Part shown: piece after piece, positions 9,192-18,024 of the stretch | Layout: the number at the start of each line of letters is the position of its first letter | How positions within the stretch are numbered: position 1 is the stretch's first letter | Assembly (NCBI GenBank): GCA_052148715.1 | Contig: JBKQHQ010000248.1 | Span: forward strand, 9,816-73,815 | Length of the DNA: 64,000 nt | Source: JBKQHQ01 sp052148715 | Lineage (GTDB): Bacteria; Pseudomonadota; Alphaproteobacteria; Rhizobiales; Xanthobacteraceae | Direction of reading: 5' to 3' | Position numbers and translations under genes: made by a program | Notes under the pieces: generated by a model | The model's database searches: none | Told to the model about the DNA's origin: nothing | Seen by the model: only the letters and a program-made list of their open reading frames with translations

Positions 9192-9206
9192 GAACACATA
9201 TGGAAC
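9192..9206 (-). promoter_or_regulatory. LexA box 1 upstream of lexA
   Basis: GAAC-ACATATG-GAAC, which read on the other strand is the alphaproteobacterial SOS box GTTC-N7-GTTC, a perfect match. It ends 53 bp before the lexA ATG and so should allow LexA to repress its own gene. Confidence 0.85.
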
Positions 9207-9218
9207 GGATAGTGTTCC

Positions 9219-9233
9219 GTTCATGCTTTGTTT
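9219..9233 (+). promoter_or_regulatory. Near-consensus LexA box 2 upstream of lexA
   Basis: GTTC-ATGCTTT-GTTT, one mismatch from GTTC-N7-GTTC, in opposite orientation to box 1 and 12 bp from it. An 8-bp inverted repeat (CGGAACAC at 9190-9197, GTGTTCCG at 9212-9219) links the two sites. It is probably a weaker second operator. Confidence 0.5.
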
Positions 9234-9259
9234 TCAGATGCTCGAGGGAGACCACGTAG

Positions 9260-9961
9260 ATGCTGACCCGCAAACAGTTCGAGCTTCTGCGCTTCATTCA
9301 CGAGCGGCTGAAGGAGGCCGGCGTGCCGCCTTCTTTCGATGAGATGAAGGACGCTCTCGACCTGCGTTCAAAATCCGGCATCCACCGGCTGATCACTGCG
9401 CTCGAGGAGCGCGGCTTCATTCGGCGCCTGCCGAACCGGGCCCGCGCCATCGAGGTGATCAAGCTTCCCGAATCGGTCGCCCACGGTATTGCGGCGGCGC
9501 GTACGCGCGGCTTCACGCCGAGCGTCATCGAGGGGAACCTTGGCCGCGTGCGCGCCACCCCGGACGAGGATTTTGGGCGGCCCGTGGCGGTGCCGGTGAT
9601 GGGCCGGATCGCGGCCGGTACGCCGATCGAGGCGATCCAGACGCGCAGCCATACCATCAACATGCCGGCCGATCTCTTGAGTTCGGGCGAGCATTTCGCC
9701 CTTGAGGTGCGTGGCGATTCGATGATCGAGGCCGGCATCCTCGACGGCGACATCGCCCTCATCCGCCGCACCGAGGCGGCCGAGACCGGGGACATCGTGG
9801 TGGCCCTGATCGACGACGAGGAGGCAACGCTCAAGCGCTTCCGGCGGCGCGGCGCCTCGATCGCGCTCGAGCCCGCCAACACCTCCTACGAGGTCCGCAT
9901 CCTGCCGCCCAACCGGGTGCGCATCCAGGGCAAGCTGGTCGGGCTGTTCCGGCGGTATTGA
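9260..9961 (+). CDS. lexA: SOS repressor LexA
   Basis: Represses DNA-damage genes until RecA filaments trigger its self-cleavage. The 233 residues include an N-terminal winged helix (residues 1-65; recognition helix around KSGIHRLITALEERGF), the Ala119-Gly120 cleavage site in GRIAAGTP, the nucleophile Ser154 in GDSMIEAGI and the general base Lys192 in EEATLKRF. The long linker and N-terminus are of the alphaproteobacterial type. A GAGGGAG ribosome site precedes the ATG at 9260. Two LexA boxes upstream point to autoregulation. Another pair in this window (44764-44796) marks a probable SOS target. Confidence 0.97.
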   Translation: MLTRKQFELLRFIHERLKEAGVPPSFDEMKDALDLRSKSGIHRLITALEERGFIRRLPNRARAIEVIKLPESVAHGIAAARTRGFTPSVIEGNLGRVRATPDEDFGRPVAVPVMGRIAAGTPIEAIQTRSHTINMPADLLSSGEHFALEVRGDSMIEAGILDGDIALIRRTEAAETGDIVVALIDDEEATLKRFRRRGASIALEPANTSYEVRILPPNRVRIQGKLVGLFRRY

Positions 9962-10309
9962 GACCAGGTCTCGCCTCCGTTTCACTAGTCCCAGTCGCAG
10001 TTTTCGGACCGGGGGCCGCTCGCCCTCGCGAGCGGCCTTATCGACAGCGTGAGGTGCCCCCGCAGCGGGTAAGCAGGAATTTTGCTTTATCGTGGGCGCC
10101 GCTTGCGTGAACGCAGATGTTCTCATAACGCATTGTTTTTACATGGTTTTCAGGCCGACGCCGCATCGAATGTGACACAAACATTAAGCTGCGGGTGTTG
10201 CGCTGCGGCGACAATATCGATCGCCGAATCGGGTATTGACCTACCTCGACATTGGATCTGCCGGCACGTCATCTCTCGATGGCGCCGGTCAACCCATGAG
10301 GGGAGCACC
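9962..10309. other. 348-bp intergenic region: long leader of the first porin gene
   Basis: No convincing coding sequence. The open frame that continues upstream of the porin start here has no porin-like residues. A TTGACC lies near 10235 but without a good -10 at 17 bp. A GAGGGG ribosome site directly precedes the ATG at 10310. Nothing else is recognised. Confidence 0.6.
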
Positions 10310-11089
10310 ATGAAGAAGCTGCTGCTTGGAACCGCAATGTCCCTGGCCGTGGTGGCTGGGGCTTTGGCCGCCGATCTGCCTCCAGCGCCCGCGCCCGCCC
10401 CGGTTTATAGTAAGGCCCCCCCGCCGGCCTACAATTGGACCGGGTTCTATATCGGCGGGAACGTGGGCGGAGCCTGGGGAAGCTTCGACCCGTCGACCTC
10501 GACAGGGATCTCCCCGACCGGATTTATTCCCGGCGACGTGACAATCATCAATGCCGCCGGAGCGCAAAGCATCAAGCCGAGCGGGTTCACCGGCGGCTTC
10601 GAGGCTGGCTACAACTTGCAGGCGGGCCCCGTCGTCTTCGGCATCGAAGGCGATATTGAATCGTTCCGCCTGAGCGGTAGCGCGAGCACCGCGGGCGCCC
10701 TTTTGGGTCCGATTGCCTACACACTTAATTCCTCAGCAAGCACGAGTTGGCTGGCCACCGCGCGTGGGCGTGTTGGCGTTGCGGCCAACAATTGGCTGTT
10801 CTTCGCTACAGGGGGCGCTGCATTCACCACTTTGAATGGCAACTTCTCGTTCAACGACGCTATCAGTGACACGGAGGCCGTTTCATTCTCCAATAGCAAG
10901 ACCGGCTACACCGTCGGCGGTGGTATCGAAGCGGGGCTATGGGGCCGATGGAGCGCCAAGGCCGAGTACCTCTATGTCGATTTCGGTACCGTAACTGCGA
11001 CCGGCCTGGTCAATACAGGACCGGTGCTGACCCACAGCATCGACCTGAAGGCCAATATCGCGCGCGTCGGCCTCAACTATCGCTTCTGA
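10310..11089 (+). CDS. Omp25-like outer-membrane beta-barrel protein (paralogue 1)
   Basis: A small eight-stranded outer-membrane barrel of the Omp25/Omp31 immunogenic porin-like family. The chosen ATG at 10310 gives a clean signal peptide (MKKLLLGTAMSLAVVAGALA-A), then a Pro-rich linker (DLPPAPAPAPVYSKAPPPAY) and the family hallmark NWTGFYIGGNVGGAWG. It ends with aromatic Phe after IARVGLNYRF, as BAM substrates do, and has WSAKAEYLYVDFG before the last strand. The 259 residues fit the family. It is a tandem paralogue of the gene at 11480, and both are followed by almost the same terminator. It probably contributes to surface structure. Substrate and pore properties are unknown. Confidence 0.9.
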   Translation: MKKLLLGTAMSLAVVAGALAADLPPAPAPAPVYSKAPPPAYNWTGFYIGGNVGGAWGSFDPSTSTGISPTGFIPGDVTIINAAGAQSIKPSGFTGGFEAGYNLQAGPVVFGIEGDIESFRLSGSASTAGALLGPIAYTLNSSASTSWLATARGRVGVAANNWLFFATGGAAFTTLNGNFSFNDAISDTEAVSFSNSKTGYTVGGGIEAGLWGRWSAKAEYLYVDFGTVTATGLVNTGPVLTHSIDLKANIARVGLNYRF

Positions 11090-11120
11090 TCGGTTCGGTA
11101 ACCCTTTTGGGCTAGCTAGA

Positions 11121-11154
11121 CGAAGGGCCGACCCACGTCGGCCCTTCGTTCGTT
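11121..11154 (+). terminator. Intrinsic terminator after porin paralogue 1
   Basis: A perfect 12-bp stem (CGAAGGGCCGAC / GTCGGCCCTTCG, 11121-11132 and 11137-11148) with a CCAC loop, followed by a short TTCGTT tail. It lies 31 bp after the stop. The tail is a weak T-run, but the stem is very stable and recurs after paralogue 2. Confidence 0.8.
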
Positions 11155-11479
11155 AAGTCGACCCAGCGTGGCCCGCCTGGGGGGGGCTGGTTCCTCCGAC
11201 CTTCTGGCGGTTTCCCGGTAGGGGTGAAAGGTTCCCAATTAGATCGGGAGCGTTGCATAAATATCACTCCGGTGGCGGGAAATGATGCTAATATTATAAG
11301 CAGAATCAGTGCTCGGCGTACCGCGTCATCGAGGCCGCTTGCGGGGGTATCGGGTGCCCAATCAAGCATCGAAGGGCGTAGCAAGCCGGTGTCGCGTGTG
11401 CGCGGGGCGGTTTGCCCCAGATAAACAACTATCCCGCCGTCATCGCCCGGTGCCGGATCAACCCAGTGAGGAGGGTAAG
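11155..11479. other. Intergenic region between the two porins
   Basis: About 325 bp with no supported gene. It contains an AT-rich patch (11255-11300, with TTGCAT and AATATTATAAG) that could hold the promoter of paralogue 2, and a GAGGAGGG ribosome site at 11468-11475 just ahead of the ATG at 11480. Confidence 0.5.
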
Positions 11480-12196
11480 ATGAAAAGGCTTCTGCTTGGA
11501 ACTGTAATGTCGCTGGCGGTGATTGCTGGTGCCTCGGCTGCCGATCTGCGACCGGTACCAATGTACGGCAAAGCCCCGCCGCCATTCATGAGCTGGACGG
11601 GCTGCTATATCGGCGCCAACGTCGGCGGCGGCTGGAGCGACTCGACGTATGCCGACGGAGTAACAGGACTGAGCGATGGGGGCTCCACTGGCGCGGGCGT
11701 CGTCGGCGGCGGCCAGCTTGGCTGCGATTATCAGGCCGGAGCCTTTGTGTTCGGGGTTCAGGGCATGTTCGATGGGACGAGCATGCAGACCACCGGTTCG
11801 AATGTGCTTGCCGGGCTGAACAACAACGACTTTATTCCCTGGCTTGCCACGGCAACGGGCCGCATCGGCTATACCGTGATGCCGACGACGCTGCTCTACG
11901 TTAAGGGCGGCGCCGCTTGGGTGCACGACACGGTTACCGGAATAAATGCCGCGACCCTCGTGCCAGCGACCGGGGCAACTTATACCCCCACCGGCTGGAC
12001 GGTCGGAGGCGGAATCGAGCACATGTTTGCGCCGCATTGGTCGGTGTTTGTCGAATACGACTACATGGGCTTCGGCAACAGAGCGGTGAATTTCACGGCG
12101 CTGCCGGTACCGGCCAATGGAGCGACGTTCCCGGTCACCGCTTCCCAGAACGTGCAAATGGCCATCGTTGGCGTCAACTTCAAGTTCTGGTACTGA
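11480..12196 (+). CDS. Omp25-like outer-membrane beta-barrel protein (paralogue 2)
   Basis: Second member of the tandem porin-like pair. The signal peptide MKRLLLGTVMSLAVIAGASA-A is nearly the same as in paralogue 1, followed by DLRPVPMYGKAPPPFMSWTGCYIGANVGGGW. The mature barrel ends VGVNFKFWY, aromatic but one residue beyond the more usual terminal Phe. Unlike paralogue 1 it has cysteines in the mature chain (WTGCYIG and GQLGCDYQ). The start at 11480 is fixed by the signal peptide and a GAGGAGGG ribosome site. Length is 238 residues. The body has diverged strongly while signal and terminator are conserved. Confidence 0.9.
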   Translation: MKRLLLGTVMSLAVIAGASAADLRPVPMYGKAPPPFMSWTGCYIGANVGGGWSDSTYADGVTGLSDGGSTGAGVVGGGQLGCDYQAGAFVFGVQGMFDGTSMQTTGSNVLAGLNNNDFIPWLATATGRIGYTVMPTTLLYVKGGAAWVHDTVTGINAATLVPATGATYTPTGWTVGGGIEHMFAPHWSVFVEYDYMGFGNRAVNFTALPVPANGATFPVTASQNVQMAIVGVNFKFWY

Positions 12197-12317
12197 TCGA
12201 ACAAAATTCCCAAGGGTCGGCATCGAGCCGGCCGTTGGTCGCAAGCAGAGTTCGTCGCGCGGCTTCCAAGGACGATCGGATCTGGGATTCGGCTTTTCGG
12301 GCAAGTTAGGGGGGATA

Positions 12318-12350
12318 CGAAGGGTCGACGTAAGTCGGCCCTTCGTTCGT
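12318..12350 (+). terminator. Intrinsic terminator after porin paralogue 2
   Basis: Stem CGAAGGGTCGAC (12318-12329) / GTCGGCCCTTCG (12334-12345), loop GTAA, tail TTCGTTG. It differs from the paralogue 1 terminator by one stem base (now a G-T pair) and by the loop, which indicates common descent of the whole gene unit. Confidence 0.78.
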
Positions 12351-12594
12351 TGTGTGCCAGGCATGGCGTTGATGCTGGAGGTCAGAGTCCTCTGCGGGCC
12401 TTGATGATGGGCAGTGGTTTGCGCAACTCGGGCTCGTCAGTCTCCAAGCCGATCACGTCGCGCTGCAATCTGCTGAAAGCCGCCGAGTACGATGAGTACG
12501 CTCGGTGGTGTGGGAGGGGGGAAGCGCGAGGACCCGCCTACTCAATTCGTTGACAGGCGGAGGCCATTTCAGCGTGGCTCAGCCAAATATGCCC
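12351..12594. other. Intergenic region between porin 2 and comEC
   Basis: Together with 12197-12317 this leaves about 400 bp between the convergent genes. Apart from the terminator at 12318-12350 I see no gene or clear signal. Short open frames here have no recognisable features. Confidence 0.5.
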
Positions 12595-14913
12595 TCAATC
12601 GACTGTCTCCAAATCGGCATCCGGCGCCGGAATGTCATGCGGCGCCGCCGGTGATCTAACAAGCTCGCCGCTCGCCGCCGCCTGGCCCTGCTCGCGCGCC
12701 GCCGGCGCCCAGGGGCGGTCGTAGCCGGCCGGCCGCACGGCTCGGGCCTCGAACCTATGCTCGACGCGGCGTAGCGCGATCGCCCCGTGGGCGCGCCACG
12801 CTTTGCGATCAACAACCGCCGCCGCACAATCGGCCGGCGCTTCGCGCGGGCTGAGGACGAGGACCGCGCGCCGGCAATCCTCGTCGAACGCCTCGGCCGA
12901 CAAGGCAATGGCGACGATGCCGCCGTCGGCCAAGCGGCCGACGCACCCGGCCTCGTCGCACGCGATACCCGTGTGCAGATCGGGCTCGCTTCCGGTACGG
13001 GCATCCGCATCAGCCCCCAGCCAATCGCGCAGGGCAAAATTGTCAGCTCCCGTCCGAATGGCCGCGAGCCGGCCGTCCCGCCCACGTATCGCGAAGGTTT
13101 GTCCGTCCGGCGCCACCAGGATGTCGGGTTGCGGCCAAGCGAGCGCCCAGAGGCTCGCGCCTATCATCAGGGCAGCCCCGCACCAGCGCAACGGCGTCTT
13201 GAGCAGACATACAATAATCAGGCCGGCGGTCCCGAGCAGCAAGGGCCCGGGCCCGAACGCGGCGATGCGGCCGACGGCGCCGGGTAGACCGGCCACAAAG
13301 GCGGCCACCGCGATCATCCAATCGAGGCCGCTGCCCATGAGCCGCCAGAAAAACCCGTCGAAGCCGAATGGCATCGCCAAAACGCCCGCAATGCCGGCGG
13401 GCATCACCCATGCCGACACGATCGGCATGGCCAGGAGATTAGCGACCACCCCGTAAGGCGCGAGGCGGTGAAAATGATAGGCAGCATAGGGCGTGGTTGC
13501 GAGGCCCGCGACCAGCGAAGCGAGGATCAGGCTCACAACCTCCCGCCCACCCCAGAGGGCCATGCGGGCACCAAGTGACGTTTCTTTCTCCGGCCGCATC
13601 CACGGCAAGCCTCCTTGATACAAGGAGATCAAGGCGAGGGTGGCAGCAAACGACATCTGAAAGCTCGGATGCACCACGGCTTCGGGCGCCAAAAGCAGCA
13701 CCGCGAGCGCCGCAAGCGCGATCGTTCGAAAGGTCAGCGCGCGTCGATCCGCCATCACGCCGATGAGGACGATGCCAATCATAATGAACGAGCGTTGGGT
13801 GGCGACCTCGGCCCCCGACAGCAGCAGATAGAATGCGGCGGCCGCGAAGGCGGCAAGTGCGGCCCATTTCTTGATCGGGTACCGCAGCGCAATCGCCGGA
13901 ACGAGTGCCAAGCCAGCGCGGATGACGAAGAACACGATGCCCGCCACCACGGCCATGTGATAGCCGGAGATCGACAGCACATGCGCGAGGCTCGATACAT
14001 ACATCGCGTCGTTGACGGGTGCGGTGAGCGCGTCGCGCTTGCCGGTGATCACGGCCGAGGCGATCGATCCCACGTCGCCCGGCAGCACGGCACGAATGCG
14101 GCTGTCGATCGCGTCACGCAGACCGGCGATCGCGGATGCATAGCGCAGCCACCCGCTCGCGGGCACCGGGGCGTTCGCGCTCTTGATCGCGCCAAGCACC
14201 ACGCCCGAGGCGCCGATCTGCTGGAAGTACAGCCCGCGCGCGTATTCATAGCCGCCGGGCCGCAGCGGCTCGAGCGGCGGCCGCAGCCGCGCCTTCAGCG
14301 CGACGAATGTGCCGACCGGCGGTGCCTTGCCCCGGCGCACTGAGAGACGCACGCGCTCCGGTCTTTGCTCGAGCCGCGCGCCCTCGATCTCCTGCGCGCG
14401 CACGACGATGCGATCGCTCCGCTCAAGCTCCTCGCGCGTTTCGACGAAGCCGGTGAGCCGCACATCATAGGCCGGCCGCTGCAGGATCGGATGAGCCAGT
14501 AAGGCGGCCTTCAGCGTCGCGGTTGCAAAACCCGCCGCCGCGGCCGCGGCCCCCATCAGCAACACAAGTGCGACGGCGTGTCGCCGCGCGAGGAACACCG
14601 CCGCAATGCTGCCGGCGCTCAGACCGCATGCCGCCCACCCGATCGGCTCGTGGTCCGCGGTGAAATAGAGGACGATGCCAAGTCCGTAGGCGATCGGCAG
14701 CCACGGAAACAGCCGTCCCGGCCCGACCTCGACGGCAACCCATGCGCGGATCTGTTGTGCCGCGGCACGGGCAAATTCCGCCAAGGCTGAGGGCCAAACC
14801 GGCGCGAGCCGTCGCCTCGTGGCCGCGATGGTCGGCGGCCACGCTTGGACCTGTCCTTGCTGCCTGCCGCGCCCGGCCAATCGCGTCGCGCCCCCTCGCC
14901 GCGAGCGGTCCAT
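12595..14913 (-). CDS. comEC: ComEC/Rec2-family competence protein
   Basis: Inner-membrane channel for uptake of single-stranded DNA in natural transformation. The 772 residues have an N-terminal DUF4131-like region with several membrane helices around residues 70-140, then an extracytoplasmic segment (VRLTGFVETREELERSDRIVVRAQEIEG), then the ComEC polytopic core with the signature LAHVLSISGYHMAVVAGIVFF at about residues 310-330. The C-terminus (QPDILVAPDGQTFAIRGRDGRLAAIRTG) resembles the degenerate, non-catalytic lactamase-like tail seen in alphaproteobacteria. It is encoded divergently from gltX, a conserved neighbour in Bradyrhizobium-like genomes. Whether the host is competent is not shown. 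Confidence 0.9.
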   Translation of the reverse strand: MDRSRRGGATRLAGRGRQQGQVQAWPPTIAATRRRLAPVWPSALAEFARAAAQQIRAWVAVEVGPGRLFPWLPIAYGLGIVLYFTADHEPIGWAACGLSAGSIAAVFLARRHAVALVLLMGAAAAAAGFATATLKAALLAHPILQRPAYDVRLTGFVETREELERSDRIVVRAQEIEGARLEQRPERVRLSVRRGKAPPVGTFVALKARLRPPLEPLRPGGYEYARGLYFQQIGASGVVLGAIKSANAPVPASGWLRYASAIAGLRDAIDSRIRAVLPGDVGSIASAVITGKRDALTAPVNDAMYVSSLAHVLSISGYHMAVVAGIVFFVIRAGLALVPAIALRYPIKKWAALAAFAAAAFYLLLSGAEVATQRSFIMIGIVLIGVMADRRALTFRTIALAALAVLLLAPEAVVHPSFQMSFAATLALISLYQGGLPWMRPEKETSLGARMALWGGREVVSLILASLVAGLATTPYAAYHFHRLAPYGVVANLLAMPIVSAWVMPAGIAGVLAMPFGFDGFFWRLMGSGLDWMIAVAAFVAGLPGAVGRIAAFGPGPLLLGTAGLIIVCLLKTPLRWCGAALMIGASLWALAWPQPDILVAPDGQTFAIRGRDGRLAAIRTGADNFALRDWLGADADARTGSEPDLHTGIACDEAGCVGRLADGGIVAIALSAEAFDEDCRRAVLVLSPREAPADCAAAVVDRKAWRAHGAIALRRVEHRFEARAVRPAGYDRPWAPAAREQGQAAASGELVRSPAAPHDIPAPDADLETVD

Positions 14914-15053
14914 CGCAATCAGCCGTTATTCTATACCAAAATACCAGCAAAGGCATTGCCTTCTGCTCGGCAGTCGGCTCGGTGCTACACCTCGACGGTG
15001 TCGCGTGGTACAGCCGCGCTGCCGCCCACGCTTCCTGCGAATTTGGTTAGGAA

Positions 15054-16487
15054 ATGACTGAGATCATCACCCGTTTCGCTCCGTCGCCAACCGGCTTTTT
15101 ACACATCGGCGGTGCACGCACGGCGCTGTTCAATTGGCTCTATGCCCGTGGCCGTGGCGGCAAGATGTTGCTTCGGATCGAGGACACCGACCGTGAACGC
15201 TCGACGAAAGCCGCGATCGACGCCATTCTCGATGGGCTTACCTGGCTCGGTGTGAACTGGGACGGGGACGCCATTTACCAGTTTGCGCGCGCGGCGCGGC
15301 ATCGCGAGGTGGCCGAGCAATTATTGGCCGCAGGCAAGGCCTATTATTGCTACGCGTCCCCGCTGGAGCTCGAGGAAATGCGCGAGGCGGCACGGCGCGA
15401 AGGCCGGTCGATGCGCTATGACGGCCGCTGGCGCGACCGCGATCCCAAAGAAGCTCCGCTCGGTGTCAAGCCGGTGATCCGCCTCAAGGCGCCCATGACA
15501 GGCGAGACCGTGATCGACGACCAGGTTCAGGGGCGCGTCGTTTGGCAGAACGAAAATCTCGACGATCTGGTGCTGCTGCGCGCGGACGGCACACCGACCT
15601 ACATGCACGCGGTCGTCGTCGATGACCATGATATGGGCGTCACCCATGTCATCCGCGGTGACGACCATCTGACCAACGGCGCCCGGCAAAAGCAGATCTA
15701 CGAGGCCTTGGGTTGGGACGTGCCGGTGATGGCGCATATTCCGCTGATCCACGGACCGGACGGAGCCAAGCTATCCAAGCGTCACGGAGCGCTGGGAGTC
15801 GATGCCTACCGCGCGATGGGCTACTTGCCGGCCGCGATGCGCAACTATTTGGTGCGGCTTGGTTGGAGCCACGGCGATCAGGAGATCTTCTCCACGGACG
15901 AGATGATCGAATTCTTCGACTTGCCGCAAATTGGGCGATCGGCTGCTCGGTTCGATTTGGCCAAGCTCGACAATCTCAACGGGCACTACATACGCCAGAG
16001 CTCCGATGCCGATCTTATGCGAGCGATCGACCAGCTTTTGCCCCACATCCCAGGGGGTGCCGCACTCACCGCCAAGCTGACGCCGCCGGTTCGCGCCAAG
16101 CTCGTTGCCGCCATGCCGGAGCTTAAGCAGCGGGCAAAGACCCTGATCGAGCTTCTCGACAGTGCCCACTTCATCTTCGCCGAGCATCCAATCCCGCTCG
16201 ATGACAGGGCAGCCGCATTGCTGACCGAGGAGGCGCGAACGATGCTTGGTGCCCTGGTCGAGGAGCTGCAGCGCGTCGAGCCGTGGACAGCGGAGGCGAC
16301 CGAGCAGGCGGTGCGCGATTTTGCGACGCGATTCGGCTTGAAGCTCGGGGCGGTAGCCCAGCCCTTGCGCGCGGCGCTGACCGGCCGCACGACCTCGCCC
16401 GGCATCTTCGACGTGCTTGCCGTGCTCGGCCCATCGGAAAGCCTGTCACGATTGCGCGATCAGGCCAGCCAGACACGCGCGAGCTAA
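15054..16487 (+). CDS. gltX: Glutamyl-tRNA synthetase
   Basis: Charges tRNA-Glu and, in alphaproteobacteria without GlnRS, probably also tRNA-Gln for later amidation. It is a class I synthetase of 477 residues: HIGH-type motif in FAPSPTGFLHIGGARTALFNW (residues 8-28), KLSKRHGALGV (KMSKS-type) near residue 243, and the C-terminal anticodon-binding helical domain. The ATG at 15054 overlaps no other gene. The promoter must lie in the 140-bp gap with comEC. The gene precedes gltA by about 185 bp. Confidence 0.96.
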   Translation: MTEIITRFAPSPTGFLHIGGARTALFNWLYARGRGGKMLLRIEDTDRERSTKAAIDAILDGLTWLGVNWDGDAIYQFARAARHREVAEQLLAAGKAYYCYASPLELEEMREAARREGRSMRYDGRWRDRDPKEAPLGVKPVIRLKAPMTGETVIDDQVQGRVVWQNENLDDLVLLRADGTPTYMHAVVVDDHDMGVTHVIRGDDHLTNGARQKQIYEALGWDVPVMAHIPLIHGPDGAKLSKRHGALGVDAYRAMGYLPAAMRNYLVRLGWSHGDQEIFSTDEMIEFFDLPQIGRSAARFDLAKLDNLNGHYIRQSSDADLMRAIDQLLPHIPGGAALTAKLTPPVRAKLVAAMPELKQRAKTLIELLDSAHFIFAEHPIPLDDRAAALLTEEARTMLGALVEELQRVEPWTAEATEQAVRDFATRFGLKLGAVAQPLRAALTGRTTSPGIFDVLAVLGPSESLSRLRDQASQTRAS

Positions 16488-16671
16488 TATCTTGAAGGAT
16501 GGCAATCCGTTAGCGTCGGCGGCGGACAGCCAAAGTCGGTAGGCGTTCCATCTTGCAGCGCACAGGTGGATGGGCTACGCACGGCGTCGGATCTCGTTGC
16601 GCGGGTCACAGAGCAACGCGTTTGGCCTTTGTGGCCGCGAGATTTGGCCGCCTTTACGAGGATTGAGGACA

Positions 16672-17982
16672 ATGGACGCAACCACGGGCGCCAAGGCGAA
16701 GACCGGCACCATCACCGTCGGCAATAAGAGCTGGGATTTTCCGCTTTACCCCGGAACGATCGGACCGGAGGTGATCGACATCGCCAAGCTATACGCCAGC
16801 ACCGGGATGTTCACCTATGATCCCGGCTTCACGTCGACGGCGAGCTGCGAGTCGAAGATCACCTATATCGACGGCGACGAAGGCGTCCTCCTCTACCGCG
16901 GCTATCCGATCGAGCAATTGGCCGAGAACGGCGACTTTCTCGAGACTTGTTACCTGCTGCTCTACGGCGAGCTGCCGACGCCGACACAGAAGGCGGATTT
17001 CGACTACCGGGTGAGCCGGCACACCATGGTGCACGAGCAGATGACCCGTTTCTTCCAGGGCTTCCGCCGCGATGCCCATCCCATGGCGGTGATGGTCGGC
17101 TGCGTCGGGGCGCTGTCGGCCTTCTATCACGACTCGACCGACATCTCCGATCCGTTTCAGCGGATGGTCGCCTCCATTCGCATGATCGCCAAGATGCCTA
17201 CGCTGGCGGCGATGGCCTACAAATATTCGATCGGCCAGCCCTTCGTCTATCCGAAGAACGACCTCGACTACGCCACCAACTTCCTGCGCATGTGCTTCGC
17301 GGTTCCGTGTGAGGAGTTCAAGCCGAACCCGGTGCTCGCCCGCGCGATGGACCGGATCTTCATTCTGCATGCCGACCATGAGCAGAACGCGTCGACCTCG
17401 ACCGTGCGGCTTGCCGGCTCGACCGGCGCCAATCCGTTTGCTTGCATCGCGGCCGGGGTGGCCTGCCTTTGGGGCCCGGCGCATGGCGGCGCCAATGAAG
17501 CCGCGCTGCAGATGTTGGGCGAGATCGGCACCGCCGATCGCATCCCGGAATTCGTCCGGCGCGCGAAGGACAAGAACGACTCGTTCCGACTCATGGGTTT
17601 CGGGCATCGAGTCTACAAGCACTATGATCCGCGCGCCAAGATCATGCAGAAGACCTGTCACGAGGTCCTGAACGAGCTCGGCCACAAGGATGACCCGTTG
17701 CTCGAAGTGGCGCTTGAGCTCGAGCGCGTGGCATTACACGACGAGTATTTCCTCGAGAAGAAGCTCTATCCGAATATCGACTTCTATTCGGGCATCACCC
17801 TCAAGGCGATGGGCTTTCCGACATCGATGTTCACCGTTCTCTTCGCCCTCGCGCGCACGGTCGGCTGGATCGCGCAATGGAAAGAGATGATCGAGGATCC
17901 GCAGCAGAAGATCGGCCGCCCCCGCCAGCTCTATACTGGGGCACCACGCCGCGAATATACGCCCATATCTCGGCGCAAGTGA
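16672..17982 (+). CDS. gltA: Citrate synthase (type II)
   Basis: Condenses oxaloacetate and acetyl-CoA to citrate, the entry to the TCA cycle. The ATG at 16672 gives MDATTGAKAKTGTITVG and a 436-residue protein, matching alphaproteobacterial hexameric citrate synthases. The open frame reaches 16570 but those residues are not family-like. Active-site parts include ILHADHEQNASTSTVRLAGS, WGPAHGGANEAA and GFGHRVYKHYDPRA (catalytic His), and DFYSGITLKAMGFP (catalytic Asp). It converges on lpxB with 42 bp between. Confidence 0.96.
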   Translation: MDATTGAKAKTGTITVGNKSWDFPLYPGTIGPEVIDIAKLYASTGMFTYDPGFTSTASCESKITYIDGDEGVLLYRGYPIEQLAENGDFLETCYLLLYGELPTPTQKADFDYRVSRHTMVHEQMTRFFQGFRRDAHPMAVMVGCVGALSAFYHDSTDISDPFQRMVASIRMIAKMPTLAAMAYKYSIGQPFVYPKNDLDYATNFLRMCFAVPCEEFKPNPVLARAMDRIFILHADHEQNASTSTVRLAGSTGANPFACIAAGVACLWGPAHGGANEAALQMLGEIGTADRIPEFVRRAKDKNDSFRLMGFGHRVYKHYDPRAKIMQKTCHEVLNELGHKDDPLLEVALELERVALHDEYFLEKKLYPNIDFYSGITLKAMGFPTSMFTVLFALARTVGWIAQWKEMIEDPQQKIGRPRQLYTGAPRREYTPISRRK

Positions 17983-18024
17983 TCCGCGGAGCGTCGGCGT
18001 CGATCCATCGCATAGCTGCCGATC

